A stretch of 64,000 nucleotides of DNA. Source: Flavobacterium tyrosinilyticum. Lineage in GTDB: Bacteria > Bacteroidota > Bacteroidia > Flavobacteriales > Flavobacteriaceae. Shown here piece after piece: positions 44,505 to 52,127 of this stretch. Within the stretch, counting starts at the first letter, position 1, and the number at the start of each line of letters is the position of its first letter. The stretch is taken from the NCBI RefSeq assembly GCF_023656565.1, contig NZ_JAMOKG010000004.1, forward strand, positions 310,001-374,000. Reading direction: 5' to 3'. Below the pieces are notes generated by a model. The model searched no databases, had not been told where the DNA came from, and saw only the letters and a list, made by a program, of their open reading frames with translations. The translations under genes were made by a program, and so were the position numbers.

Positions 44505-44558
44505 AAGGTAGAAATTATGAATTCAGGTCTAATCCTTCGATAATCTATGTTCTACCTT
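44505..44558 (-). promoter_or_regulatory. Long inverted repeat in the rpsD leader
   Basis: AAGGTAGAA (44505-44513) and TTCTACCTT (44550-44558) are perfect inverted copies, with ATTAT/ATAAT pairs inside, so the transcript can form a long stem starting 15 bp before the rpsD ATG. There is no T tract. An autoregulatory site for S4 or an RNase processing site are the natural guesses; neither is shown. Confidence 0.6.
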
Positions 44559-44581
44559 GTTTATACTATAAAAATAAAAAA

Positions 44582-44965
44582 TTAAACTCTACGTCTTTTT
44601 GGAGGACGACATCCGTTGTGTGGCATTGGAGTAACATCGATAATCTCTGTAACTTCAATTCCACCGTTATGAATAGAACGGATAGCAGACTCACGTCCGT
44701 TACCTGGTCCTTTTACATAAACTTTCACTTTTTTAAGTCCTGCCTCAAGTGCTACTTTAGCGCAATCTTCTGCTGCCATTTGAGCTGCATAAGGAGTGTT
44801 CTTTTTAGAACCTCTGAAACCCATTTTACCAGCTGAAGACCAAGAGATAACTTCACCTTTCTTATTAGTCAAAGAAATAATAATGTTATTAAAAGTGGCA
44901 GAAATATGAGCCTCACCCGTTGATTCAACGATAACTTTACGTTTTTTTGCAGTTGCTTTAGCCAT
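44582..44965 (-). CDS. rpsK: 30S ribosomal protein S11
   Basis: The 127-residue protein has GEAHISATFNNIIISLTNKK, SSAGKMGFRGSKKNTPYAAQ and the C-terminal VTPMPHNGCRPPKRRRV, all standard for S11. It forms part of the platform of the small subunit near the 3' end of 16S rRNA. It follows rpsM after 8 bp. Confidence 0.98.
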   Translation of the reverse strand: MAKATAKKRKVIVESTGEAHISATFNNIIISLTNKKGEVISWSSAGKMGFRGSKKNTPYAAQMAAEDCAKVALEAGLKKVKVYVKGPGNGRESAIRSIHNGGIEVTEIIDVTPMPHNGCRPPKRRRV

Positions 44966-44973
44966 ATTACTTA

Positions 44974-45348
44974 TTATTTAGTTGCTTTTTTCTTGTTAGC
45001 AACAGTTTTTCTTTTACCTTTTCTTGTTCTTGAGTTGTTTTTAGTTCTTTGCCCTCTTAATGGAAGACCAGATCTATGACGAATACCTCTGTAACATCCG
45101 ATATCCATTAAACGCTTAATGTTTAAAGATATTTCAGAACGTAATTCTCCTTCAATTTTGTAAAATGAAACAGCTTCACGAATTGCTCCGATTTCATCAT
45201 CATTCCAATCTTGAACTTTTTTATCTTGGCTAACTTGAGCTTTTTCCAAAATCTCGATAGCTCTACTTTTTCCTAATCCGAAGATGTAGGTAAGTGCAAT
45301 AACACCTCTTTTGTTTTTTGGGATATCTACCCCTGCTATTCTTGCCAT
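44974..45348 (-). CDS. rpsM: 30S ribosomal protein S13
   Basis: The 124-residue protein has MARIAGVDIPKNKRGVIALT, a helix-two-turn-helix middle and the C-terminal RHRSGLPLRGQRTKNNSRTR, with a lysine-rich tail that contacts tRNA in the P site. It lies 2 bp after rpmJ. Confidence 0.98.
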   Translation of the reverse strand: MARIAGVDIPKNKRGVIALTYIFGLGKSRAIEILEKAQVSQDKKVQDWNDDEIGAIREAVSFYKIEGELRSEISLNIKRLMDIGCYRGIRHRSGLPLRGQRTKNNSRTRKGKRKTVANKKKATK

Positions 45349-45350
45349 AA

Positions 45351-45467
45351 TTATCCTTGTCTTTGTTTAAATCTAGGATTCTTTTTGTTTATTACGTACA
45401 GTCTCCCTTTTCTACGCACGATAATGCACTCGGCACTTCTCTTTTTTACTGATGCTCTAACTTTCAT
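45351..45467 (-). CDS. rpmJ: 50S ribosomal protein L36, zinc-site-deficient form
   Basis: A 38-residue frame from ATG 45467 to TAA 45353-45351 reads MKVRASVKKRSAECIIVRRK and ends NPRFKQRQG, clearly L36. Of the four usual zinc ligands (Cys11, Cys14, Cys27, His33) only Cys14 remains; the others are Ser11, Asn27 and Phe33. This is therefore a C-minus L36 that cannot form the normal zinc ribbon. It sits 12 bp after infA and 2 bp before rpsM, its normal place. Confidence 0.95.
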   Translation of the reverse strand: MKVRASVKKRSAECIIVRRKGRLYVINKKNPRFKQRQG

Positions 45468-45479
45468 AGTGAATATCCT

Positions 45480-45695
45480 TTAATATCGATAAGTAATTCT
45501 TGCTTTTGACAAATCGTATGGACTCATTTCTAGTTTCACTTTATCACCAGGTAATAATTTGATGTAATGCATACGCATTTTTCCAGAAATATGAGCAATT
45601 ACGATATGTCCATTTTCTAACTCTACACGGAACATCGCATTTGATAATGCTTCAATGATTGATCCGTCTTGTTCTATTGCTGATTGTTTTGCCAT
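45480..45695 (-). CDS. infA: Translation initiation factor IF-1
   Basis: The 71-residue protein is a single OB-fold: IEQDGSIIEALSNAMFRVEL, GHIVIAHISGKMRMHYIKLL, PGDKVKLEMSPYDLSKARI. It binds the A site of the 30S subunit during initiation. It lies 7 bp after secY with no adk or map gene between them. Confidence 0.98.
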   Translation of the reverse strand: MAKQSAIEQDGSIIEALSNAMFRVELENGHIVIAHISGKMRMHYIKLLPGDKVKLEMSPYDLSKARITYRY

Positions 45696-45702
45696 AAATA
45701 TA

Positions 45703-47049
45703 TTAAGCTACCGCTTTTCTATTTTTACCAGTCTTCATTAAACCATCATAATGTTTGTTTAACAAGTATGAATTGATTTGTTGAATAGTATCTATTGCAA
45801 CTCCAACCATAATTATTAATGAGGTACCTCCAAAAAACATTGCCCAAGATTGTTGTACATCCATAATACTTACAACAATAGCTGGGAACACAGCAATCAA
45901 AGCAAGGAATAAAGATCCTGGGAAAGTTATTAAAGACATCACTTTATCAAGGAAATCAGAAGTTTCTGCTCCAGGACGAACTCCAGGAATAAAACCACCG
46001 CTTCTCTTTAAATCATCAGCCATTTTGTTAGTAGGTACAGTGATCGCAGTATAAAAGAATGTAAATACAATAATTAAAGTTGCAAAAACAAAATTATACC
46101 AGAAACCAAACATATTACTAAATGCACCAACAATAGATTGTGATGTATCTGATTTAGACAATCCAGCTACAGCCGCAGGAATAAACATAATTGCCTGAGC
46201 AAAAATAATTGGCATAACTCCAGAAGCATTAAGCTTAAGAGGAATCCATTGTCTATTACCTCCTGCCAAATCTTGCTCGTAATCTCCTGTAGTTGTACGA
46301 CGAGCATACTGAACAGGGATTCTACGTACTGCCATTGTAAGCAATACACAAGAGATGATAACTAATAACCACACAATAATTTCAATAACTAATAACATTG
46401 GACCTCCATTGTTATTGGTAACACGAGTTGTAAACTCTTGGATAAAAGCTTGCGGTAAACGAGCTAAAATACCAACCATAATTAACAATGAAATACCATT
46501 TCCAATACCTTTATCTGTAATTTTCTCACCAAGCCACATAGCAAAAATTGTACCAGTAACTAAAATGATAACAGACGAGAACAAAAATTCAGGAGAATTA
46601 AAGCCTAGCAAAAATGCATTACTAGGCAATGTTCTGTATAAATTATAGATATAAGTTGGACCTTGAACCAATGTGATAGCGATTGTCAACCAACGAGTGA
46701 TTTGATTAATCTTTTTTCTACCACTTTCCCCATCATTTTGAAGTTTTTGTAAATATGGAATCGCAATCCCCATCAACTGAACAACAATAGACGCAGAAAT
46801 ATAAGGCATGATACCTAAAGCAAAAACTGAAGCCTTAGAGAAAGCACCCCCGGTGAACATGTCTAGGATAGATCCTAAACCATTTTTAGTTTGTCCCGCT
46901 AAACCAGTCAATTGCGTTGCGTCAATTCCAGGAAGCGTAACGTGTGCTCCAAAACGATATACTAAAAGTAATCCTAATGTAATTAAGATTCTATTCTTTA
47001 GTTCTTCGATTTTCCAAACATTACTTATTGATTCAATAAATTTCTTCAT
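45703..47049 (-). CDS. secY: Protein translocase subunit SecY
   Basis: The 448-residue protein has ten membrane helices and the SecY signatures LITLGLLLVYRFGAHVTLPG-like at the start, GIMPYISASIVVQLM, and the cytoplasmic loop RRIPVQYARRT. It forms the Sec channel with SecE and SecG in the inner membrane. It follows rplO after 13 bp in the spc operon. Confidence 0.98.
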   Translation of the reverse strand: MKKFIESISNVWKIEELKNRILITLGLLLVYRFGAHVTLPGIDATQLTGLAGQTKNGLGSILDMFTGGAFSKASVFALGIMPYISASIVVQLMGIAIPYLQKLQNDGESGRKKINQITRWLTIAITLVQGPTYIYNLYRTLPSNAFLLGFNSPEFLFSSVIILVTGTIFAMWLGEKITDKGIGNGISLLIMVGILARLPQAFIQEFTTRVTNNNGGPMLLVIEIIVWLLVIISCVLLTMAVRRIPVQYARRTTTGDYEQDLAGGNRQWIPLKLNASGVMPIIFAQAIMFIPAAVAGLSKSDTSQSIVGAFSNMFGFWYNFVFATLIIVFTFFYTAITVPTNKMADDLKRSGGFIPGVRPGAETSDFLDKVMSLITFPGSLFLALIAVFPAIVVSIMDVQQSWAMFFGGTSLIIMVGVAIDTIQQINSYLLNKHYDGLMKTGKNRKAVA

Positions 47050-47062
47050 CTTAATAGATAAG

Positions 47063-47515
47063 TTATATAGTTACAGCTTCTCCACCAGCAGCTTCAATAG
47101 CAGCTTTTGCAGTAGCAGTAAATTTGTGGGCAGTTACTTTTAATTTTGCTTTCAATTCTCCTCTACCTAAAATCTTAACGATCTCATTTTTAGTAGCTAG
47201 ACGATTTGCCACGAACTCTGTCATAGAAGCAGAATCAGTAATTGCACCGTTATCAACTAATAATTGAAGAGTATCTAAATTAACACCTTCGTATTCTTTG
47301 CGATTGATGTTTTTGAAACCAAACTTAGGCACACGTCTTTGAAGTGGCATCTGCCCTCCTTCAAAACCAATCTTCTTAGAATAACCAGAACGAGATTTTG
47401 CCCCTTTGTGTCCACGTGCAGCGGTACCACCTTTTCCAGAACCTTCTCCTCTACCTAATCTTTTATTTTGATTGTGTGTAGATCCCTCAGCAGGTTGTAA
47501 GTTACTTAAATTCAT
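47063..47515 (-). CDS. rplO: 50S ribosomal protein L15
   Basis: The 150-residue protein has MNLSNLQPAEGSTHNQNKRL and GRGEGSGKGGTAARGHKGAK, the glycine- and lysine-rich extended N-terminus of L15, then the globular C-terminal part. It is spaced 11 bp after rpmD. Confidence 0.98.
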   Translation of the reverse strand: MNLSNLQPAEGSTHNQNKRLGRGEGSGKGGTAARGHKGAKSRSGYSKKIGFEGGQMPLQRRVPKFGFKNINRKEYEGVNLDTLQLLVDNGAITDSASMTEFVANRLATKNEIVKILGRGELKAKLKVTAHKFTATAKAAIEAAGGEAVTI

Positions 47516-47526
47516 AACAGTATTTG

Positions 47527-47709
47527 TTATTTAGCTTCTTCAACAGAAACTAAGTGTTTAACTTTGTTTATCATCCCAAGGATAGCAGGATTTGACTCAT
47601 GCTCCACAACTTGTCCAATTTTACGTAGACCTAAAGCTTCCAACCCTCTCTTTTGAGAAAGAGGACAGTTGATTTTGCTTCTTACTTGTTTTACTAATAA
47701 TTTAGCCAT
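47527..47709 (-). CDS. rpmD: 50S ribosomal protein L30
   Basis: The 60-residue protein is the short bacterial L30: LLVKQVRSKINCPLSQKRGL and LGLRKIGQVVEHESNPAILG. It follows rpsE after 11 bp. Confidence 0.97.
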   Translation of the reverse strand: MAKLLVKQVRSKINCPLSQKRGLEALGLRKIGQVVEHESNPAILGMINKVKHLVSVEEAK

Positions 47710-47720
47710 AATTTCCTGAA

Positions 47721-48242
47721 TTAACCTTTAAAAACTTTCTCTAAAGAAACACCTCTCTGTTTTGCAACAGTATGAGCGCTTCTCATTTGCAATAAAGCAT
47801 CAAAAGTTGCTTTTACTACGTTATGCGGATTTGATGATCCTTGAGATTTAGACAATACATCGTGAATACCTACTGACTCAAGAACTGAACGAACAGCTCC
47901 ACCAGCAATAACTCCAGTACCATGAGACGCTGGAATTAAGAATACGCGTGCACCACCAAATTTACCTTTTTGTTCGTGAGGAACAGATTGTCCATTCAAA
48001 GGAATTCTAACTAAATTTTTCTTAGCATCTTCTACTGCTTTCGCAATTGCTTCAGAAACGTCTTTAGATTTTCCTAATCCATGACCAACTACTCCATTTT
48101 CATCACCTACAACTACAATAGCAGAAAAACCGAAAGCTCTACCACCTTTTGTAACTTTAGTAACACGATTAACACTAACTAGACGATCTTTTAATTCAAG
48201 ACCACTAGGTTTTACCAATTCTACATTTTTGTATTTAGACAT
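47721..48242 (-). CDS. rpsE: 30S ribosomal protein S5
   Basis: The 173-residue protein has the S5 N-terminal double-stranded RNA-binding domain (LKDRLVSVNRVTKVTKGGRA, GVVGHGLGKSKDVSEAIAKA) and the C-terminal domain with SHGTGVIAGGAVRSVLESVG. It contributes to decoding accuracy. It lies 6 bp after rplR. Confidence 0.98.
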   Translation of the reverse strand: MSKYKNVELVKPSGLELKDRLVSVNRVTKVTKGGRAFGFSAIVVVGDENGVVGHGLGKSKDVSEAIAKAVEDAKKNLVRIPLNGQSVPHEQKGKFGGARVFLIPASHGTGVIAGGAVRSVLESVGIHDVLSKSQGSSNPHNVVKATFDALLQMRSAHTVAKQRGVSLEKVFKG

Positions 48243-48248
48243 AATATA

Positions 48249-48599
48249 TTAGAATTTAAGTCCAGCGGCTCTTGCGCCTTCTGCTAATGATTTAATACGC
48301 CCGTGATATAAATATCCACCTCTATCAAAAGTGATGGTATCAATCCCAGCTTTTAACGCTTTCTCTGCAACTAATTTTCCAACAGCAGCAGCTACTTCAA
48401 CGTTAGTACCTTTTCCTATTTCTTTTTCTCTAGAAGATGCAGCTAAGATAGTAACTCCATTTACATCATCAATAATTTGAGCGTAAATTTCTTTATTACT
48501 TCTAAAAACAGAAAGTCTAGGTCTTGCAGCAGAACCACTAACCGATTTTCTAATTCTGAATTTAATTCTCTGTCTTCTTTCAGATTTTGTTAATGACAT
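48249..48599 (-). CDS. rplR: 50S ribosomal protein L18
   Basis: The 116-residue protein has RPRLSVFRSNKEIYAQIIDD and ends FDRGGYLYHGRIKSLAEGAR, standard for L18, which binds 5S rRNA. It follows rplF after 11 bp. Confidence 0.98.
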   Translation of the reverse strand: MSLTKSERRQRIKFRIRKSVSGSAARPRLSVFRSNKEIYAQIIDDVNGVTILAASSREKEIGKGTNVEVAAAVGKLVAEKALKAGIDTITFDRGGYLYHGRIKSLAEGARAAGLKF

Positions 48600-48610
48600 A
48601 ATCTTATATT

Positions 48611-49153
48611 TTAAGCTGATTTACCTGCTTTTCTTCTTAATACTTCACCCACAAATTTAACACCTTTTCCTTTGTATGGCTCAGGCTTACGGAAACCTCT
48701 GATTTTCGCAGCTACTTGACCTAAAAGTTGTTTATCAAACGATGTTAATTTTACGATAGGGTTCTTACCTTTTTCAGATACTGTTTCTAAAGATACTTCT
48801 GGAGCAATTTCTAAAACAATATTGTGAGAATACCCAAGAGCTAAATCTAATTTTTGACCTTGGTTTGAAGCTCTATAACCTACTCCAACTAATTCTAGTT
48901 CTTTTGTGAAACCTTCAGATACACCAACAATCATATTATTGATCAAAGATCTAAATAATCCGTGTTTTGCTCTATGGTCTTTATGATCAGACGATCTTTC
49001 AACTAAAACTTGATCGCCTTCAACAGTTACATTTACGTCCGAAAACTCTTGTACTAGTTGACCTCTTTTTCCTTTTACTGTAATAATACCGTCTTTAACT
49101 TCAACAGTTACACCAGCAGGGATTACAATTGGGCTTTTACCTATTCTTGACAT
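48611..49153 (-). CDS. rplF: 50S ribosomal protein L6
   Basis: The 180-residue protein has MSRIGKSPIVIPAGVTVEVK and the C-terminal signature FRKPEPYKGKGVKFVGEVLR. It has two related RNA-binding domains. It follows rpsH after 19 bp. Confidence 0.98.
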   Translation of the reverse strand: MSRIGKSPIVIPAGVTVEVKDGIITVKGKRGQLVQEFSDVNVTVEGDQVLVERSSDHKDHRAKHGLFRSLINNMIVGVSEGFTKELELVGVGYRASNQGQKLDLALGYSHNIVLEIAPEVSLETVSEKGKNPIVKLTSFDKQLLGQVAAKIRGFRKPEPYKGKGVKFVGEVLRRKAGKSA

Positions 49154-49172
49154 CTTTATCTAGTGTTTAAAA

Positions 49173-49571
49173 TTAGTATACGTAACAAATTACTTCACCA
49201 CCTACATTTAATTGCTTAGCTTGTTTTCCTGTCATCAAACCTTTTGATGTAGAAACAATAGCAATTCCTAATCCGTTAAGGATTCTAGGTAATTTGGCAG
49301 CACCTGCGTACTTACGTAAACCAGGTTTACTAATTCTTTGGATATCTTTGATTACAGGCTCTTTAGTATCTTTATCATACTTCAAAGCAATTTTGATAGA
49401 ACCTTGAACTGTGTTCTGCTCAAATTTGTAACTTAAGATATAACCTTGATCAAATAAGATCTTAGTTATCTCTTTTTTAAGATTAGATGCTGGAATTTCA
49501 ACAACTTTGTGGTTTGCAGCCACAGCGTTACGAACTCTAGTCAAATAATCTGCAATAGGATCTGTATACAT
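49173..49571 (-). CDS. rpsH: 30S ribosomal protein S8
   Basis: The 132-residue protein has DPIADYLTRVRNAVAANHKV and the C-terminal GIAIVSTSKGLMTGKQAKQL, which binds 16S rRNA. It is preceded by 105 bp containing a full-consensus promoter and a GC-rich hairpin, so it can be transcribed separately from the upstream part of the operon. In E. coli S8 represses the spc operon by binding mRNA; whether the hairpin here serves that purpose is open. Confidence 0.98.
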   Translation of the reverse strand: MYTDPIADYLTRVRNAVAANHKVVEIPASNLKKEITKILFDQGYILSYKFEQNTVQGSIKIALKYDKDTKEPVIKDIQRISKPGLRKYAGAAKLPRILNGLGIAIVSTSKGLMTGKQAKQLNVGGEVICYVY

Positions 49572-49595
49572 ATGTATTTGATTGCGATTATGGTT

Positions 49596-49619
49596 TTCGG
49601 GAGATACTCATCTCCCGAA
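49596..49619 (-). promoter_or_regulatory. GC-rich hairpin in the rpsH leader
   Basis: TTCGGGAGA (49596-49604) and TCTCCCGAA (49611-49619) form a perfect 9-bp stem with a 6-nt loop, ending 24 bp before the rpsH ATG. It lacks a T tract on the minus strand, so it is not a normal terminator. It lies in the leader made from the internal promoter at 49653-49683. Confidence 0.75.
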
Positions 49620-49652
49620 CCTTTAATCAATTAAAAATTATTTTTTGGTTTG

Positions 49653-49683
49653 CAAAAGTAATAACTTATTGCCAGATTACCAA
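49653..49683 (-). promoter_or_regulatory. Internal promoter of the spc operon before rpsH
   Basis: TTG (49683-49681) within the last codons of rpsN, a 20-nt spacer and TACTTTTG (49660-49653) match both promoter elements. The expected transcription start is near 49646, giving a leader of about 75 nt with the hairpin. Confidence 0.65.
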
Positions 49684-49946
49684 GATGCTTTTTTAACACC
49701 AGGAATTAATCCATTGTTAGCCATTTCACGGAAAGTTACACGTGAAATACCGAATTGACGGATGTAACCTCTAGGTCTACCTGTTAATTTACAACGGTTG
49801 TGTAAACGAACTGGTGAAGCATTTTTAGGTAATCTTTGTAAACCTTCATAGTCTCCAGCTTCTAATAAAGCTTTTCTCTTTTCAGCGTACTTAGCTACCG
49901 TTTTCTCTCTTTTAACCTCGCGGGCTTTCATTGATTCTTTAGCCAT
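49677..49946 (-). CDS. rpsN: 30S ribosomal protein S14, zinc-free form
   Basis: The 89-residue protein starts MAKESMKAREVKREKTVAKY and ends with RPRGYIRQFGISRVTFREMA and GLIPGVKKASW. It is the longer C-minus form without the CxxC zinc site. It lies 3 bp after rplE. Its final codons contain the -33 element of the rpsH promoter. Confidence 0.98.
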   Translation of the reverse strand: MAKESMKAREVKREKTVAKYAEKRKALLEAGDYEGLQRLPKNASPVRLHNRCKLTGRPRGYIRQFGISRVTFREMANNGLIPGVKKASW

Positions 49947-49949
49947 GTC

Positions 49950-50501
49950 TTAATTCTTTTTAAAAGGTAATCCTAATTCAGCCAATAATGACTTTGCTTC
50001 CTTGTCTGTTTTTGCAGTAGTAACAAAAGTAATATCCATTCCTGAAATTTTGTTTACTTTGTCAATATCAATTTCTGGGAAAATGATTTGCTCTAAAACT
50101 CCAAGATTGTAGTTACCTCTTCCGTCGAATCCAGTAGCTTTAATACCACCAAAATCTCTAACACGTGGTAAAGCAGAAGTGATAAGTCTATCTAAAAACT
50201 CATACATTCTTTCTCCACGTAAAGTAACTTTTGCTCCAATAGGCATTCCTTTTCTCAATTTGAAAGACGCAACGTCTTTCTTAGAGATTGTAGAAACTGC
50301 TTTTTGTCCAGTGATCTTTGTTAACTCATCAACTGCATAGTCAATAAGTTTTTTATCAGATACAGCTGCACCAACTCCACGGCTCAAAACGATTTTCTCA
50401 AGTTTAGGAACTTGCATCACGTTTGTATATCCGAACTCTTCTTTAAGAGCAGAGATTACTCTACTCTTATATTCTTCTTTTAGTCTAGGTGTATATGCCA
50501 T
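49950..50501 (-). CDS. rplE: 50S ribosomal protein L5
   Basis: The 183-residue protein has LKEEFGYTNVMQVPKLEKIV, KLRKGMPIGAKVTLRGERMY and GRGNYNLGVLEQIIFPEID, all L5 features. It binds 5S rRNA and contacts P-site tRNA. It is 2 bp after rplX. Confidence 0.98.
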   Translation of the reverse strand: MAYTPRLKEEYKSRVISALKEEFGYTNVMQVPKLEKIVLSRGVGAAVSDKKLIDYAVDELTKITGQKAVSTISKKDVASFKLRKGMPIGAKVTLRGERMYEFLDRLITSALPRVRDFGGIKATGFDGRGNYNLGVLEQIIFPEIDIDKVNKISGMDITFVTTAKTDKEAKSLLAELGLPFKKN

Positions 50502-50503
50502 TA

Positions 50504-50818
50504 CTATAGTACTTGATTAGATTTTTTTGAAAATCTTACTTTCTTATCTCCTTCTACTCTAATACCTACTCTAGTTGTCTCCTTAGTTTTAGGATCAATT
50601 AAAGCAATGTTAGAAATTTGAATAGAAGCTTCTTTCTTAACGATACCACCTTGAGGGTTTTTAGCACTTGGTTTAGTATGTTTAGAAACCATGTTTACAC
50701 CTTCAACGATCGCTTTGTTTTTTTCACGGTAAACACGTAAAACTTTACCTTCAGCCCCTTTATGGTCTCCAGCAATAACCCTTACGATATCTCCTGATTT
50801 TATTTTTAGCTTTATCAT
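50504..50818 (-). CDS. rplX: 50S ribosomal protein L24
   Basis: The 104-residue protein has a KOW domain at the start (SGDIVRVIAGDHKGAEGKVL) and GVNMVSKHTKPSAKNPQGGI, standard for L24, an early assembly protein. It follows rplN after 11 bp. Confidence 0.98.
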   Translation of the reverse strand: MIKLKIKSGDIVRVIAGDHKGAEGKVLRVYREKNKAIVEGVNMVSKHTKPSAKNPQGGIVKKEASIQISNIALIDPKTKETTRVGIRVEGDKKVRFSKKSNQVL

Positions 50819-50829
50819 CTTAAAACGAA

Positions 50830-51198
50830 TTAAAGCACTTCTGGTGCTAATGATACAATTTTCATGAATTGTTTTTCACGAAGTTCTCTTGCTACCGGAC
50901 CAAAAACACGAGTTCCTCTCATTTCCCCTGCAGCGTTCAAAAGAACACATGCATTGTCATCGAAACGGATATAAGAACCATCAGCTCTTCTCACTTCTTT
51001 TTTAGTACGCACAACAACTGCAGTTGAAACAGCTCCTTTTTTCACGTTTCCGTTTGGAGTTGCATCTTTGATAGAAACTACAATTTTGTCACCAACAGAG
51101 GCATATCTTCTTTTAGTACCTCCTAAAACACGAATAGTTAAAACTTCTTTAGCTCCCGTGTTATCTGCTACTTTTAGTCTTGATTCTTGTTGTACCAT
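50830..51198 (-). CDS. rplN: 50S ribosomal protein L14
   Basis: The 122-residue protein has MVQQESRLKVADNTGAKEVL and FDDNACVLLNAAGEMRGTRV followed by VFGPVARELR, the L14 signature. It lies at the subunit interface. It follows rpsQ after 2 bp. Confidence 0.98.
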   Translation of the reverse strand: MVQQESRLKVADNTGAKEVLTIRVLGGTKRRYASVGDKIVVSIKDATPNGNVKKGAVSTAVVVRTKKEVRRADGSYIRFDDNACVLLNAAGEMRGTRVFGPVARELREKQFMKIVSLAPEVL

Positions 51199-51200
51199 AA

Positions 51201-51461
51201 TTATTTAGCTCTTTCTAAGATTTCAACTAATCTCCAACATTTTGTTTTACTTAAAGGACGCGTTTCGCTAATTCTTACAGTATCTCCAATGTTACAGTCG
51301 TTTGTTTCGTCGTGTGCAACATATTTCTTAGTTTTCAACACGAACTTACCGTATAATGGGTGTTTTACTTTTCTTACTTCCGAAATAACGATAGATTTAT
51401 CCATCTTATTTGAAGTAACAACACCTATTCTTTCTTTTCTTAAATTTCTTTTTTCTTCCAT
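51201..51461 (-). CDS. rpsQ: 30S ribosomal protein S17
   Basis: The 86-residue OB-fold protein has RIGVVTSNKMDKSIVISEVR and the S17 signature IGDTVRISETRPLSKTKCWR. It binds 16S rRNA early in assembly. It follows rpmC after 17 bp. Confidence 0.98.
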   Translation of the reverse strand: MEEKRNLRKERIGVVTSNKMDKSIVISEVRKVKHPLYGKFVLKTKKYVAHDETNDCNIGDTVRISETRPLSKTKCWRLVEILERAK

Positions 51462-51478
51462 CTTTCAGCAGAATACAA

Positions 51479-51670
51479 TTATTGTAACTCTCTTTTAGTT
51501 AACTCTGTAGCTAATCTTGCAACTGTTCTTCTAACGCTTCTAATTTGAAGTGGGTTAGCAATTGGAGAGATTGCGTGAGCCATTTTTAGGTCAGCATATA
51601 CTTTCTTAGTTTGACTAAGCTTTTCTTGCAACTCCGCTGCAGAAAGATCTTTTATTTCTGATTGTTTCAT
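51479..51670 (-). CDS. rpmC: 50S ribosomal protein L29
   Basis: The 63-residue helical protein has MKQSEIKDLSAAELQEKLSQ and the motif NPLQIRSVRRTVARLATELT. L29 lies near the exit of the peptide tunnel. It follows rplP after 12 bp. Confidence 0.97.
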   Translation of the reverse strand: MKQSEIKDLSAAELQEKLSQTKKVYADLKMAHAISPIANPLQIRSVRRTVARLATELTKRELQ

Positions 51671-51682
51671 AATAAATATAAA

Positions 51683-52108
51683 TTATGCTTCGAAATCTCT
51701 AGCAACGACGAACTTAGTTTTTACTGGAAGTTTTTGAGCTGCAAGACGTAAAGCCTCTTTTGCAACTGACAATGGAACTCCTCCAACTTCAAACATAATT
51801 CTTCCTGGTTTAACAACAGCAGCCCAATACTCAACTGCTCCTTTACCTTTACCCATACGTACTTCAAGAGGTTTCTTAGTAATAGGTTTGTCTGGGAAAA
51901 TTTTAATCCATAATTGTCCCTCTCTTTTCATGTAACGAGTTGCAGCGATACGTGCAGCTTCGATTTGACGAGAAGTTAAGAACATTCCATCTTCATGTAC
52001 AGATTTAATACCAAACATTCCATTTGAAAGTTCATGCCCTCTTTGAGAGTTACCTTTCATTCTACCTTTTTGTACCTTACGGTATTTTGTTCTTTTAGGC
52101 TGTAACAT
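51683..52108 (-). CDS. rplP: 50S ribosomal protein L16
   Basis: The 141-residue protein has MLQPKRTKYRKVQKGRMKGN, RQIEAARIAATRYMKREGQL and MGKGKGAVEYWAAVVKPGRI, typical of L16, which helps place tRNA in the A and P sites. It follows rpsC after 19 bp. Confidence 0.98.
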   Translation of the reverse strand: MLQPKRTKYRKVQKGRMKGNSQRGHELSNGMFGIKSVHEDGMFLTSRQIEAARIAATRYMKREGQLWIKIFPDKPITKKPLEVRMGKGKGAVEYWAAVVKPGRIMFEVGGVPLSVAKEALRLAAQKLPVKTKFVVARDFEA

Positions 52109-52127
52109 TTTTCTTTAGTTTAAAAAT

